Source: Terfezia claveryi (Eukaryota > Ascomycota > Pezizomycetes > Pezizales > Pezizaceae). Taken from it: a stretch of DNA of 64,000 nucleotides. The stretch is from positions 310,001 through 374,000 of the forward strand of contig WHUX01000009.1 of the NCBI GenBank assembly GCA_015179025.1, in the 5' to 3' direction. Below are positions 44,789 through 56,700 of this stretch, piece after piece. The translations under genes and the position numbers were made by a program. The stretch's first letter is position 1. Each line of letters begins with the position of its first letter. The notes under the pieces are model-generated. The model saw nothing but the letters and a program-made list of their open reading frames with translations, was not told the DNA's origin and did not search any database.

Positions 44789-45629
44789 TCAGGGACGCTT
44801 CGACTAACCCGCTTTCTTTTACGATAACCACGAATCACCTAACGGTCAGCATCGTCAGTACTCGGTCGGATTTAAATTCAGTTCTTGAAGTACAGTACCA
44901 TTGCCCGGCCTTGCTTCCCCGTAAGCACAGTCACCGAAACTTCAAGCTATGGCAAGCCTCTAGTATGTAGTATTGTAATATAGGAGAGGTACGAAGATTT
45001 GCTAATAAAAGTATTTTTGTTACATCAGAGCTCATTCCACTTGCAGGCCCTATTGCTACAATCATCACTGGTGGCTTTCTTTCTGTCCAAAACTCTCTTT
45101 ATCGCCAGTCAAGTAAGGAAGACATCGAGAACGTCAACGCCAAATTGACGAAGGTGGAGATTAATCTTCGGCATGAGATTGGTCTCATGGGCGATTTATT
45201 TCGAGAGGGAAAATATTTCAGCACTTGAGGCTAAAGAGGATCGACTGGAGACTAAGGTGGAGAGGCTTGAAAGCAAAGTAGAGAAGGTTGATCTTAAGAT
45301 CGAACAAGTCAAGTTATAGCTGCCTGGATTTGAGAACTGCAAAGCTATTATTTGAGGATGAAGGACATTTGTCTAAGCCTAGCGACGGTTTGTAAGGATC
45401 CATTCCGAAGTAAAACAAATGTTTATCGCTAACCATGTATAGATTCCTTTGTTCCATGTTTATACGGAAGGGTGCATTTGCCGGATAATTACAGGCGTTG
45501 GCTTCAGATTGGTACATATGTAGGTTAGAATAAGGGAACCTTATTCTATTTCAAGCTACATTCAACTATGAGGGTAACTATGTATTGCATATGTGGCGGT
45601 AGTATTGTACCAGTAGGTGGGCTCAGGGA
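44789..45629 (+). repeat. Repeat family copy B (short form)
   Basis: An 841-bp direct copy of the repeat in 41902-44297, in the same orientation, without the transposase blocks. A broken frame inside it (about 45090-45320) encodes a heptad-rich, Lys/Glu-rich stretch (NAKLTKVEINLRHEIG, KVERLESKVEKVDLKIEQV), which looks like a short coiled-coil. The right end matches copy A through TGTGGCGGTAGTATTGTACC and CTCAGGGAT. This is probably a non-autonomous element or a decayed gene family member. Confidence 0.7.
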
Positions 45630-46825
45630 TGAGTCGTTGTGTTCAAAGCTGCTTTTATTTTGTAAAGTGGCATAGTAGGGTATTGAGTATCTGATTGGTG
45701 AAAGAGATTCATAAGTGAGTACCTATGTAGTTGGGAATAGTTGTTATTGATTGGGCACGAGGGTTACTCGTGCAGGCTTTGGTCAAAGGGAATCATACTG
45801 TATACCTAGGCGGATTTGACCGAAGCATACAAACGTTGTGTGTTATCGTCACAAACTCCCAAATACATGGCATACAATCATGCTACGCAAAAAGATGCAG
45901 CAACAAACAACTCTAGACAAGTACCGAGCAACTTCCCGAACGGGACACTCAATGTAAACATAATCATAGTCTGGTTGGCAGTATCCAACTTTTTTTTTTT
46001 TTTTTTTTTTTGGGGGGGGGGAAAAGGAAACCTACCTCTGAATACATATGTTTGGACAGAGTCACATACCTTACTTACCTTCTATCATGCAATGCCATAT
46101 ATAGTAATAAACAATAAATAATCTATGTGTGAATGTGGTTCTTTTCTCTTATCCATTTTCGTCTTTGTTATCATGCATTAAATCAAAACAAAACATAAAT
46201 ATATAGGAACCCCCCCCCAACCAACTTTCGCGTCTCCTCCTCCCCGTTGGTTGCAAAACGATATATCTCCCCTCCTTTTTATTCCCATCTCTCAAATAAT
46301 TTCATAGCCGAAATGTATTGCCCTATTGACTCTAAGGGAAGCTCTATATACTACTACTTCCCCTTTGGCTTTGGGTGCTCGAGCATCGTAATGCCGATTC
46401 TCTTTTGTACTTCCGCTTCTTTTCTCGGGTGGTGAAATGCCCATTAACTAAAAACCCAAACCCATTGGTATTTACTTACCAATAAAACACACCCACCATT
46501 GGCTAAAGCTTATGTTTCACCATGTAGTAGTGATTATCTTAATTCTAATGTATTTTTAATAAAAGTTGATTTGATTAGTTATGTATCTTAGTAATGAGAG
46601 AAGAGTTTAAAGGAAGCTTATATAGGTAGAGATTTGAGCATTTATAGAAAAAGAACTTTTGAAATAAAATATTTAGAAACAAAAGAGCGAAAATATAAAA
46701 AGGTACCCTACCTATTATTATGCAATATGTACACTAGGTAACTACATGGGGAAATTTTAGAGTAACTAAACTATAGTTATACAGAAAATCCTAGATGAAG
46801 CATGGCTAACAGCAATAAATGACCA
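45630..46825. other. Intergenic region upstream of tRNA-Gly
   Basis: No gene is supported. It includes a poly-T run (45991-46011) next to a poly-G run (46012-46020), which may be a homopolymer artefact, and AT-rich sequence. Confidence 0.55.
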
Positions 46826-46896
46826 GCATCAGTGGTCCAGTGGTATGATGAATCGTTGCCATCGATTCGACCGGGGTTCGATTCCCCGCTGATGCA
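46826..46896 (+). tRNA. tRNA-Gly (GCC)
   Basis: A 71-nt cloverleaf with a perfect seven-pair acceptor stem (GCATCAG with CTGATGC) and discriminator A. The anticodon loop TTGCCAT gives GCC, and the T-loop is GGTTCGATTCC. No intron. A T9 terminator follows at 46904-46912. An identical gene lies in the opposite orientation at 51889-51959. Confidence 0.97.
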
Positions 46897-48019
46897 TCAA
46901 TTCTTTTTTTTTGCTTTTTTTTTTTTTTTAAGGCTAGTTGTTTTGTTTTTGTTCAGGTTTGGTATGCTTGTTTAATTTTGTTTTTTTTCTTAAAAAAAAA
47001 GTACTCGTATGCACTATGTATCCTTCGGGACGGTATGACGCAACTGGAGTATTAGATCTTGGGTACTGGATACCTACCACTGCTGCATCGGCTGGCTTGG
47101 AAAGCTCACGTGCTGCATTTGAAAGCTGCTTATTCAGCGGCCTCAAGGTTTCAAAATTCTGGGCTTTAGCGTGTTTAGACTTTGAAAACTACACACAATT
47201 TGCATAGCTATAGCTATAGGAACGAAAACATGGAGGCGAAAGTACGGAACACTATCGACACTGGTGGGTTGGGAAAGAGAATTCAATGGGCTTAGCGACA
47301 TTATCGACACTGGTGGGTGGAGAAAGAGGGCGCTTGACGTTCGCTGTCGAAGCTCTTTTGCTTCGCTGCCCCGATTACCCTGAATACAGATCGGACACTG
47401 CCCCGATTACAGATCGGATTAACATTAATCCACCTCGGCTGATCCCCTTAGCTCACCCAACAGAAACTAAAACAGCCAACCCCGGCAAAGTACACGAACA
47501 AAGCTCCAGTCTTCCAAAGAGCTCGCATAGCAGTTCGCAAAGTTCGCCATAGCCTTGTAATACTTCCTGCGGATCTGTGTCACATTTAGCCGAGGGGGAA
47601 AGTGGGATAGTTATACGATACGCGATTGCACCAAAGGGAAGGAAGTAATACGACCTGCACGCCACATACGACATACGATACACGACACACGACACGCAAC
47701 ACGCAACACTCAACACACGACGCACGACGCACGGCGCAACGATACGGCGAAGAGGGAAGGCTCCAGTGACTGAAGAGTGTGCCTATACTCTATAGTGTTG
47801 CTGAGGCACGGGGCTGTGGGTCAGGCTGCATTGGTCCTCGAAACGCTTGAGAAGAACGTAGAGAAGGACGGTAGATTAAGTTAGTTGCACAAAAGCTACA
47901 GTTGCGGTAGTTGTGAAGGAGAAGACCGGAGGGGCATCCCACAAACCGAAGAGGAACGCCCTACAAACCTACAAACCTACAAACCATCACAAACCGAAGA
48001 CGCTGTCACAAAAATCACA
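46897..48019. other. Intergenic and leader region before Clr2
   Basis: Apart from the tRNA terminator, the region holds a direct repeat of ATCGACACTGGTGGGT (near 47254 and 47304), a CCCCGATTAC direct repeat near 47370-47410, and a stretch of repeated ACGACAC/ACGCAAC units at about 47660-47740. The last part is probably the Clr2 5' leader: the reading frame is open from 47885 but upstream residues are low complexity (TYKPTNHHK-type repeats in DNA). Confidence 0.55.
46904..46912 (+). terminator. Pol III terminator of tRNA-Gly
   Basis: A run of nine T begins 8 nt after the tRNA, suited to RNA polymerase III termination. Confidence 0.8.
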
Positions 48020-50644
48020 ATGGCGGCTGCACGACAGCCCCGGACAATGTCCATCGACAGCGGCAATCAGCGTCAGCCACCTACAACAAACGCAGCAAAT
48101 TCTACCTCTTCCAATGACAGCAACATTGGTACACCCACTCCCGTTGACCCGTTCTCGATAGCATCTCTAGGAAAGATGGATCGTAATAAAATCTCCTTCG
48201 TTAACCTGCATTTCTCGGACGGGAAAGCCGAGGTTCCCTCGGCAACAGGATTTGGGATGGTTCCGAATAGGCCCCCGGCGGAGATGATTAAGAAGGTAGA
48301 CGAGGATGTCAAAGATACGACAGCGTACTATAAGCCATGCCCGCCCGGTTCGAGCAATGATATACTGTGGAGGATTGAGCTGGGGACGCGCTTGGTTGCA
48401 CAGACGTCTCCGTTGCGGTTGACTGAGAGCTTTTTCTGCTTGAAAAGCTTGCCGGAGGGGTATGCACTGTTGGATCGCTATTCGCACTCGAAGGCAGGGG
48501 TAAGTGTTCAGGGAACACTAGGGAGATTCTGGATGGGGTGTACACTGACCGTTTATGGTTGCTAGGATGAACCAATGATAATAACGTATCTATTCGGCCA
48601 CCCGGATGGACCTAAAAAGCGGTATAAGAGCCCACATGAATTTCTGGCCCACTTGATGTGGCTGGCGGCAGACAGGTTCCACAAGAAGGCGAATTGCGGA
48701 TGCATAATTTGTAAAGGAAGTGGAATTCTGGACAGACGACCACCAACCCCTCCACCGGAGGTGGTATCTGCTCAGCCTGCGAGAAGTCCAGTGGCTGCAC
48801 CTGCGGCCGCTACGGGGCGAGCCTCAGCGAGAAGGAAAGCGGCTTCAAGAGCCGCAGCTGCGAACACAGCTCTGGCTGCGGCTTCTCCAGCAACTGCAGC
48901 GGCTACAACTACGAAATCCAAGGGGAAGACAGCTCCGAAAGCTACTCCCACCGCAATATCCACACCTACCCTCCAGCAATCACAAGCACACCAGCCTTCA
49001 CCACAAGGAGCACCCCCTGTCCCTCAACCACAGCAACAGCTCATGCGCCCAGTACCCACGCATCCACCCTTCCCCCCCCATCTCCTCTACATCGCTCCAT
49101 CCACGTCAGAGCGTATGTTCGACCTTCAATTTTCTATCGACATCTACCGGCGCGGTGAATGTGTCTGGTTCCAAGCCTCTCCAGAGGACCGGTCGAATTG
49201 GTCTCTAGGAACGATTCTGAGCAAAGAACCAACCCCATTAAACCCTGGAACCCCAGCTGGATATACTATTCAAATCCTTTCATCACCCTTGTCAAAGCCT
49301 AGTGCCCATAGGCATGTGACACATGATAGGATTAGGCCGTGGTTAGCTTGGACTGCACCATTACCACAGCAACCCTCGCTGAGGTTACCGGGAGTGAGAT
49401 TTGAGACGATTAACTGGGACAAGTACCGGTATTCCGCAAATGTAGAAGTAGACGCGTCTATCGTGGTGGCGAAGGAGGTAGAGGGGACGTTTTGCCCCTT
49501 GGACCAACTACCTGTCTCCGGTCCAAATAACGAAAGGTATTACACGGGTCTATGGTTTGGTGCAGAGAAGATCTGGGTTGGAGAGGGTGTGCGTTTGAAA
49601 CCACGGTTTTCCCAACCTCCACCCCTCCCGCCTCGGGGGGATTCAAATCAAGTTTTGATTTTGAGAGATGAGGTCCTAGTTGTGACTTGCATATTTGAAA
49701 GGTTGGGCCAGACGACTCCGGGGCATACGAATATTTTCTTACAGGGAGATATATATCTCCTACAGCCCGCACGGATATTACCTAGTAATGCTCCAATGAT
49801 GCCCCAACCATATCAGTATCTTCCCGACCGAATGCGCAAGGACGCAATCAATAGGAATAACGTCTCTGCTGGCTTGGGACTGTATTCTACCTGGGAGCTT
49901 GTATTCGCGGGCGTCACGGTGCCGATGGAGGATGTTAAGGGAAGATGGTACGAGAGTAGTGTGTTAATGAAGGATCTTGTTGCTGGTGGGGAGGCGGCGT
50001 ATATTGAGGCGCTGAAGACGGGTGGGGTGAGTGATTTGGGGAACCTCCTAAATCAGATGGGTGGGATGGAAGGGTTTGGGGTTGGCGGTGGGGGAGGATG
50101 GGAGAGGGTTGAGAGGAGGGAGGAGGCGTTTAGAGGGGGGTTGCCGAAGGGGATGTTGGCGCATGTGGATGGGTGGATGTCGGGGCAGCAGGGTGAGGAT
50201 ATGGGGCAGCAGCATATGTTGCAGCAGCAATCTCAGAATCAACAAGTGTTACAGCAGCAGAGGTTGCAGAATATGCAACAGCAGCAACAGCAACAGCAGT
50301 TTATGCTACAGCACCAGCAGAGGCAACACCCTACGCATACACCTCAACCGCAACAACAACCGAACCCCAACGCATTCAACTCCATGCTCAACCTCGACGG
50401 AGCAGATGACCATATTGTCGTGCAGTCCCATCACCATCGCCACCAGCAACAGCCAGCATTACCAATCCATCAGAGTCCTCATTCGTCTCAACAACAACAG
50501 GGAGGGGAAGGAGCCCAGCAACAAGAACAAGGAGGGATGGAGTTTCAGAATTTGGAGGATTTTTATTTAGATAGATTACACGATGATGTCAGTGCGTTTA
50601 TCGATGATGCAGGTGGAGATTCAGGGGATTTTTTTAGTTTGTAA
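48020..50644 (+). CDS. clr2: Clr2-like transcription-silencing protein
   Basis: Two exons, 48020-48499 and 48566-50644, with a 66-nt intron, give 852 aa. Residues about 100-230 match the Clr2 transcription-silencing N-terminal domain: LPEGYALLDRYSHSKAG, then across the intron ITYLFGHPDGPKKRYKSPHE, FLAHLMWLA and the CGCIICKG cysteine pair. A middle part (about 340-580) with RRGECVWFQ, SAHRHVTHDRIRPWL and YYTGLWFGAEKIWVGEGVRL fits the second Clr2 domain, a BAH-like fold in this family. The C-terminus is Gln-rich (QQQQQQQ) and ends acidic. In fission yeast, Clr2 is a scaffold of SHREC, linking the deacetylase Clr3 and the remodeler Mit1 for heterochromatic silencing. The start ATG at 48020 (CACAATGG) was preferred to one 45 codons upstream. 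It lies between two inverted tRNA-Gly genes. Confidence 0.85.
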
Positions 50645-51375
50645 TGGAGGTGTGAGGTCGGGTGGGAGTGGTTGAGGTAGTAGGAGCGGTGGTGGGGCAC
50701 CCGGAGTTGTTGGGTGAGTGGGATATGGAGAGCGCTGCAGCGAGGGCCGTTTCCGAGACCCCGTTCATTCCATCTTATGATTAGCTTTTGATTCTTCTCT
50801 ACTCTCTATTTTTTTTCTTTTCCGGTTGATTCTCTTGCGCCCTCAGCCTATTGCATAATAACAGGGGGCTTATGACCCTGGACAAAACTGTACTGGCAAC
50901 GGTGGTGGCACTGTACCTCTTATACACGCAAAAAAATTCCTGGGAAAATTTTTCTTCATATAGGGTTCAAATGGAAATTGTAGCACAGAAAATAACAAAA
51001 GAGCTCGCTTGATAGGTAGGGGTTTCAGGTAATAGTTGCATACATAAATAGCATGAATATATTAGCTTTACTAAGTATAAAGTTGACCACTCACTACTAC
51101 TACTAGTACATGTAACATGTACCTGCTTGAAGAATTCTGTGCTTAGTCTGAGATGTAGGCGATATCTGAGCCATGTGTTAATATGTGAACTAGAACAAAA
51201 AAGTTGTGTTTGTGATTGTTACAGTATGTGTGCCTGCTTGACCTGCCTGCCTCACTCTCGGGGAAGGGGGTTTGTTACTGGTAAATTGCGATTGCGGGCG
51301 GAGGGAGGGGGGAGGGGGTAGTGGGGAGGCTTTTTACCCTGAACCACTCTAACGATTTAATGTCACCTCCCTTGT

Positions 51376-51409
<34 letters not shown>

Positions 51410-51888
51410 TTTGCATATTTTAAATGGGATGCTGCATCGCCTGGGCACACATGATAAACTACCTAGGTATAGTATAGACAAAGATGGTATTTTGGTATTT
51501 TGGTTGTATTGTTGTTGTGTGATAGAAAGGCCTTTTATTTTATTTTTTTTTTTTTAAAAGAAGTCATTAGTAGTATCAATTATCGAGGTTTCCTATCCTC
51601 CCCTCCAAAAAATAAAAAAAATAAAAAATAAAAAAAACCAAACTTTTTTAGGAAAAAATCAAGTCTACATAAATAAGTCCCCTCCCATATATTTCTGCAG
51701 GGGGGTGGTCGCAAATACTTTCGCTGGGGTATTGTATGTAACTAAGTAGTATAATAGTATTATGTACGGAGTATAACTACTTACAGAGTACCTTATCGAG
51801 ACGATGAACGCCCATCTGTATAAAAAAATATAAAAAAAAAAGGAAATTAAATTCAATTCCATTCCATTCCTGGAGTAAGCCTTTTTAT
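50645..51888. other. Clr2 3' flank and intergenic sequence
   Basis: No gene is seen. The region holds a poly-T run of about 30 at 51378-51408, other A/T homopolymers near 51540-51650 and G-rich sequence near 51300. A run of ten A at 51832-51841 could terminate the minus-strand tRNA-Gly. Confidence 0.6.
51832..51841 (-). terminator. Possible Pol III terminator of the second tRNA-Gly
   Basis: A ten-T run on the minus strand, 47 nt past the tRNA 3' end. It is the first clear T run downstream; the distance is longer than usual. Confidence 0.45.
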
Positions 51889-51959
51889 TGCATCAGCGGG
51901 GAATCGAACCCCGGTCGAATCGATGGCAACGATTCATCATACCACTGGACCACTGATGC
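51889..51959 (-). tRNA. tRNA-Gly (GCC), second identical copy
   Basis: The reverse complement is identical in all 71 nt to the tRNA-Gly at 46826-46896, with the same GCC anticodon and stems. The flanks differ except for a few bases (ACCA) just upstream. Confidence 0.97.
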
Positions 51960-52344
51960 TGGTTGTTATATTCAAACCAGTACCAACTTTCATATTGTAG
52001 GAATTGTAAGTAAAGACAAGAAAAACTTCTTTCCCACGGTTGATATTAGACCAGGCATTCAATTATTTATGACAATCCAATACGCCAGCCACCACTATTA
52101 TCCGAACGTTTCACAAGACCAACATCCAAACCTAGCCTAGTCCCAATATCGCAGAAAGAGGAAGAAAAACAAGAAAGGAATAGAAATCTAAAGCAATCTA
52201 ATTATTCAGGAGTCTACTCTTACGCAAAAAAGCAAACAAAAAGAAATCCATAATCAAAATTCTAGACCCCTCCGAGTAACAGACCCCAAGGCCCTCTAAA
52301 CACAGAACCGTCTATACGTAGAAAACTGATCTATAAATCTAAAA
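51960..52344. other. Spacer between tRNA-Gly and the following gene
   Basis: About 385 bp that probably includes the 3' UTR of the minus-strand gene at 52345-53709. Nothing else seen. Confidence 0.6.
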
Positions 52345-53709
52345 TCAGAAAAACAACCTCTCACCAAAAACCGCAAACTCATACTTCCCCACCCCCATCA
52401 CATCCATAATCGACCTACACCCCTTTGGCATCTTCATCTCCTTCATCATCTTCACCTCCTCGTTATCCTCCTCACTTGCGTCATACACGCTCCTTAGATT
52501 ACACCAGAATGGCATAACTTCGTCCCAGAAAATATCCCGCTTCTTATTCGGGTTGGGGACAAGGGTGTGGATGATTGCTTTGAGGAGCTGAGTTTGCTGG
52601 GGGCGAGCTTGAGAGATGGAATGGAGGCGGAAAAGGGCGATAGGGCCGAGAAGGAGGAGGGAGTCGGCGAGGTGCGGGGTTTGGAGGGTGCACAAGGTGG
52701 TATTAGCATTATCGGTATTAGTATCGCTGCCGTTACGGTCGTTATAGTCGTTATTATCCCCGTTGGTTGAGATATTGGTGGGTGAGCATGAACAAGATGC
52801 CTTGGTGATATCAACGCCGAATCCAAATTCTCCCAAAATACTCGCCAGTTGGTCCTGGCAGACAGTGGTCGCTTCTTCCTCCTTCTCGTCCTCGTCGTCT
52901 TCAACTAATTTTGCGATTCCCTCGGCAAGCCCATGCATGAATTCCCTCACGCAGTCCATCTCCAGGACATCCTGGTGAGGGAGTGTAGCTAGAAACGTAT
53001 TTCTAGGTCTATATTTATTCTTTTCTTTCAACTCTTCGTCATCGATCTCCTCATCTTGCGGTTCTTCGTCTTCCTCGTCGTCTTCATCATTGGCGGCCTG
53101 AGGGGAGGCGGGGGTACCGCTGGCTTTGATGGCCTTTGATTCTTTGTATAGCTCAAGGAGCGTGGTGCAGCGGAAGACCGCTTGCTTGAATCGAACAAGC
53201 TCGGTGGTGGAAAGAGTGCGTTCCTTTTTTGTAGCATAAAGCTCGGCGAGTCCAAGAGCAGCAACATTGAGAGTGTGGAGTTTCTCCTTGGTCAAAGGAG
53301 TGTCCAGTAATCCAGCGCCGGTATCGACAGCAGAGGTGAGTTGCAGGACCAACTTCGGGGCGGTATTACTCTTGTCGGTTTTATGCAACGCAGTCCCTAG
53401 TTCCGTGGCGATAGTCTCGGTCATAGTTGTACCGACTGCTATATCCAACATCCTCATCGCCAACACCGCATCCGCCACAGGAGCAAACTCTGTTCGTGCG
53501 ACAGCCGAATAGACACCTCGTCTAAACCCCTGAACAACATCCTCCACCTCCGCTCCGAGGGCTTTCTCAAGTGAGTGGAGAGTCGCAAAACTATCGATTT
53601 GCTGAAGTAGAGTATACTTGACGTCGAGAGGGAGGGCCCTGAAGCTGCTCGCAGCGGCGGGAGTGAAAACGGTTTGCGGCATGACTAACGGGGGTTGGGG
53701 GGACCCCAT
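52345..53709 (-). CDS. Conserved-looking protein of unknown function with possible F-box-like start
   Basis: A single exon encoding 454 aa. The N-terminus (RALPLDVKYTLLQQIDSFATLHSLEKAL) has the shape of the F-box-like opening seen in many fungal proteins, but it is not strong enough to name. The middle is helical, then comes an acidic stretch (DEDDEEDEEPQDEE, near 215-235) and a second one (EDDEDEKEEE) near 280. A Asn/Asp-rich low-complexity insert (TNGDNNDYNDRNGSD) precedes a conserved-looking helix-rich C-terminus with RDIFWDEVMPFWCNLRSVYD and KYEFAVFGE. Codon use and the clean 1.36-kb frame support a real gene. No signal peptide or membrane segment. A substrate-adaptor role would be a guess. 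Confidence 0.75.
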   Translation of the reverse strand: MGSPQPPLVMPQTVFTPAAASSFRALPLDVKYTLLQQIDSFATLHSLEKALGAEVEDVVQGFRRGVYSAVARTEFAPVADAVLAMRMLDIAVGTTMTETIATELGTALHKTDKSNTAPKLVLQLTSAVDTGAGLLDTPLTKEKLHTLNVAALGLAELYATKKERTLSTTELVRFKQAVFRCTTLLELYKESKAIKASGTPASPQAANDEDDEEDEEPQDEEIDDEELKEKNKYRPRNTFLATLPHQDVLEMDCVREFMHGLAEGIAKLVEDDEDEKEEEATTVCQDQLASILGEFGFGVDITKASCSCSPTNISTNGDNNDYNDRNGSDTNTDNANTTLCTLQTPHLADSLLLLGPIALFRLHSISQARPQQTQLLKAIIHTLVPNPNKKRDIFWDEVMPFWCNLRSVYDASEEDNEEVKMMKEMKMPKGCRSIMDVMGVGKYEFAVFGERLFF

Positions 53710-56700
53710 TGTGTAGGTCCCTTTTTTTAAAAGAAAAAGGAGAAAACTGGGAAAAGAGGAGAAAGAGGAGAAAGAGGAGAAACGCGAAAGGAACTGAGTG
53801 GAGATGATGGTTTTCTGGGGAGGAAGGGGGATCTCGAAGTTTTAAGTATACGTCCTGACAACTTAGTACCAGTCGCCTCAACCACAAGCTTTAGACTCAC
53901 GTACCAATAAGGCTACGACTTCCAATAAGGCTGCGATTCACCCCAGATTCCCAGCCCGAACGAATTTTTTTTCAGAGTGGACATTTTCTGGGGACTCTGC
54001 GGCTCTGCTGTCCCTGTCAGTTTTTTTTTTTTTAAGTATTGCGGCTAGGTTCAGCTGAGCTTAGTGGATGATGACCTGGCCGTCAATTGGACTCCTGCTG
54101 TCAACGGTGGTCGGCGCGTCGGATTGATGCAAGATCATCAAGGGGCCGGATATGGCAACTGGACCCTTTGAGTCGGGTCCTACGTAGTTATTGGCGGGCA
54201 GCCTTCATAGCTGAGGCGGGTGCAATGGTGTTTCTTCTGGCCAGTTGTGGTTTTGTTTCCAATTGGGCTCTTTTGCTGTCGATTATAATATGGATGGCAA
54301 GTCTGTGACTCTGGTTTATGTCCCGATAATTGGTGAGGTCCGATCCGACCCTGTATACGTACAGATATTCCCGAATACATATCAGATCTAGATCGATATC
54401 GTATTTGTGCGCATGCGGCTCTGCGGGTAAGGCAGCGCCCTCACAGATGCAGGGCTGTATTGCTAACATGGGGTGAGTTATAGGTCGTAGGGGTCAAAAA
54501 CAGGCTCGACTCAATATTCGATCTTGAAGGCAGAAATCACGTTGGTTTCTGTTGCTGGGGAGACGAAAAGTTATATACCAAAGTCAGGCAAATTATGGGC
54601 GTGCATTATCGTCAACTAAGCATACCTAAGTGTAGGTACTTAGTAGTACTACGAAAAACCAACGAAAAGTATCAATACCGGCCGATTGATGGAGCTTTCT
54701 ATCTGCAGGTGTGAGTGTTGCGTGCGTCTGCTTGCATGCAGAGAATGAAGGAGATAGGTGTCAATAAACAGCTGAATTAGGAAACCTTTGAATTGAGTTT
54801 CTAATTGAATTTTTGTCCTTCAGCATCAACTGCGGCTTCTAACAGATTGCTTGCCGGCGGCCCAATGTCAATAGCATAGGGTTTTTGCACCCGCTTCGTT
54901 TACATTGCCACTAGCAGCTCATGCTTTAAACTTAATTGGACGATGTGAGACTGGTCTGGAGGTGAGCAGCTTTGGCGTCGAGGTAGGCGCGGCCCCCTAA
55001 CGATTTTGAATTCGGTCTTGTTAAGATAACGACTTGTGTCGAGGAATACAAAGCGAAGCGCGTGCTTCTAGGTGTGGAAATATTTACAGATGGATCTTGT
55101 CGCAGATGTCAGGGCTGTAAGCTGGGATCTTTCAACTTCATTCCTCCACCAAACTCAAGTTCCTCTTATCCTGCTTTCCTTTATGGTCAGGAATTCAATA
55201 CTCCAGCCACCTCACAACCTCAAACTCGGGAAAAAGGGGGCACGGTAAGAGCCAGAACTGCTGGCAACGCCCTCGCCGCTATGTGACTAGCTATGAGTCT
55301 CATACTATGGTTCATCTAATGTCTCATACTCTGATCTGGGTCTCCCGTATTACAGTAATATAACCCAGTTATCCATTTGCAGCATGAACAGCAGTATTTT
55401 CTTCAGGAGGATCACTCATGTGGCGGGAACAAGAGACGCGGTGCACAAATTCTCAAACATTGAGGTCACCACATGTTGGGAAGTAAGTGGGGACAGCTTA
55501 CGCATGCTCATGTCGAGGAACATACAATTCTATAGAATCTGAGGATTTTCAGGCCCCCTCGTTTTTGGATGTGCTTCGAGTATTATCTGGCTTGCATGAA
55601 AACATACTGATGAATTTCTGACTGAGTAGGGATTTATCTAGCCAACCGGGGCTTGGAGCTGGATTTATTTACACTCCACCCGCCTTGAGCTAGACAAAGA
55701 AATGTGTTACAGGACGATTCTCTACTGAACTCTCGAAACTCTCGGCTTGATGAACTTTACATTATCCCGCGTCCATTGAGTGATCGGCATGACCTCACCC
55801 AATATTAATTTGGCTTTTTCGTTTCACTAAGAAAGGCGAACACTGGTTTCGCTTTGGGATTGACTATTTCATTGAGGGGTACCAATACCAACTTAAGTGA
55901 TGAGCCACAGTCGACCCGAGAAAAAAAAAAACGGCTGTGCAGGTTAGAATATAGGTTAGCCATTCATTTATCGATGCAGTCTTCCGGAAGCTTTGGTCCG
56001 AAGCAGGCCCGCGAGTAGAATAGGAGAAACAGAATGAGTGAGTGAATCACGACTCACCACTATGATCATTTCCATCACCATGGGACGAAGTATGGCCTCA
56101 ATACTAATGCATCAAGATTTACTTATGCTACACTCTCTATGAAGGACCGTAAAAGGATTCTTTGCATTCCAAGTGACACATCAGCGGGATTTGAGTTCTG
56201 AGCTAAATTTTCTGGCAGCTAACCACTCGCCCCATACGGCCCAATCATTTACGGGAACATACGTCTCGTTTGTTTACTGGAAAGTACCGAATTTTAATCA
56301 TTTGTCAACAAGGAGGTTAAACCTGTTCCCCTCGCAGATGCACCTGCTATCACGTCCGAAACCCAACCACCTAGGATCGAAAGTTAACATTAACCTAACA
56401 GCGACATCTCCGTATCAGCCTCGGATTTTACAGTCACTATGGCTGCCTTGGGCTAGAGACCGGATGGACACAATCGACAGAGCAGGAAAAGCGTCCATGT
56501 TTACTGTTTCATGTCCCCTTTAGTAGGAGCGGGGGAGGGCAGTGGTGCGTGAGGGGTGAGTATCTAGGAAAGGGTGTGTATATGGTAATCTACTTGTATA
56601 TATCCCCGGCAGTTACATACCATCTACCCATCTGCCTGCCTACATAGCTCCTCCCATCAAAGTTGGGTTTTTTTTCCTTGCCTTAAAATTGATATGCCAG

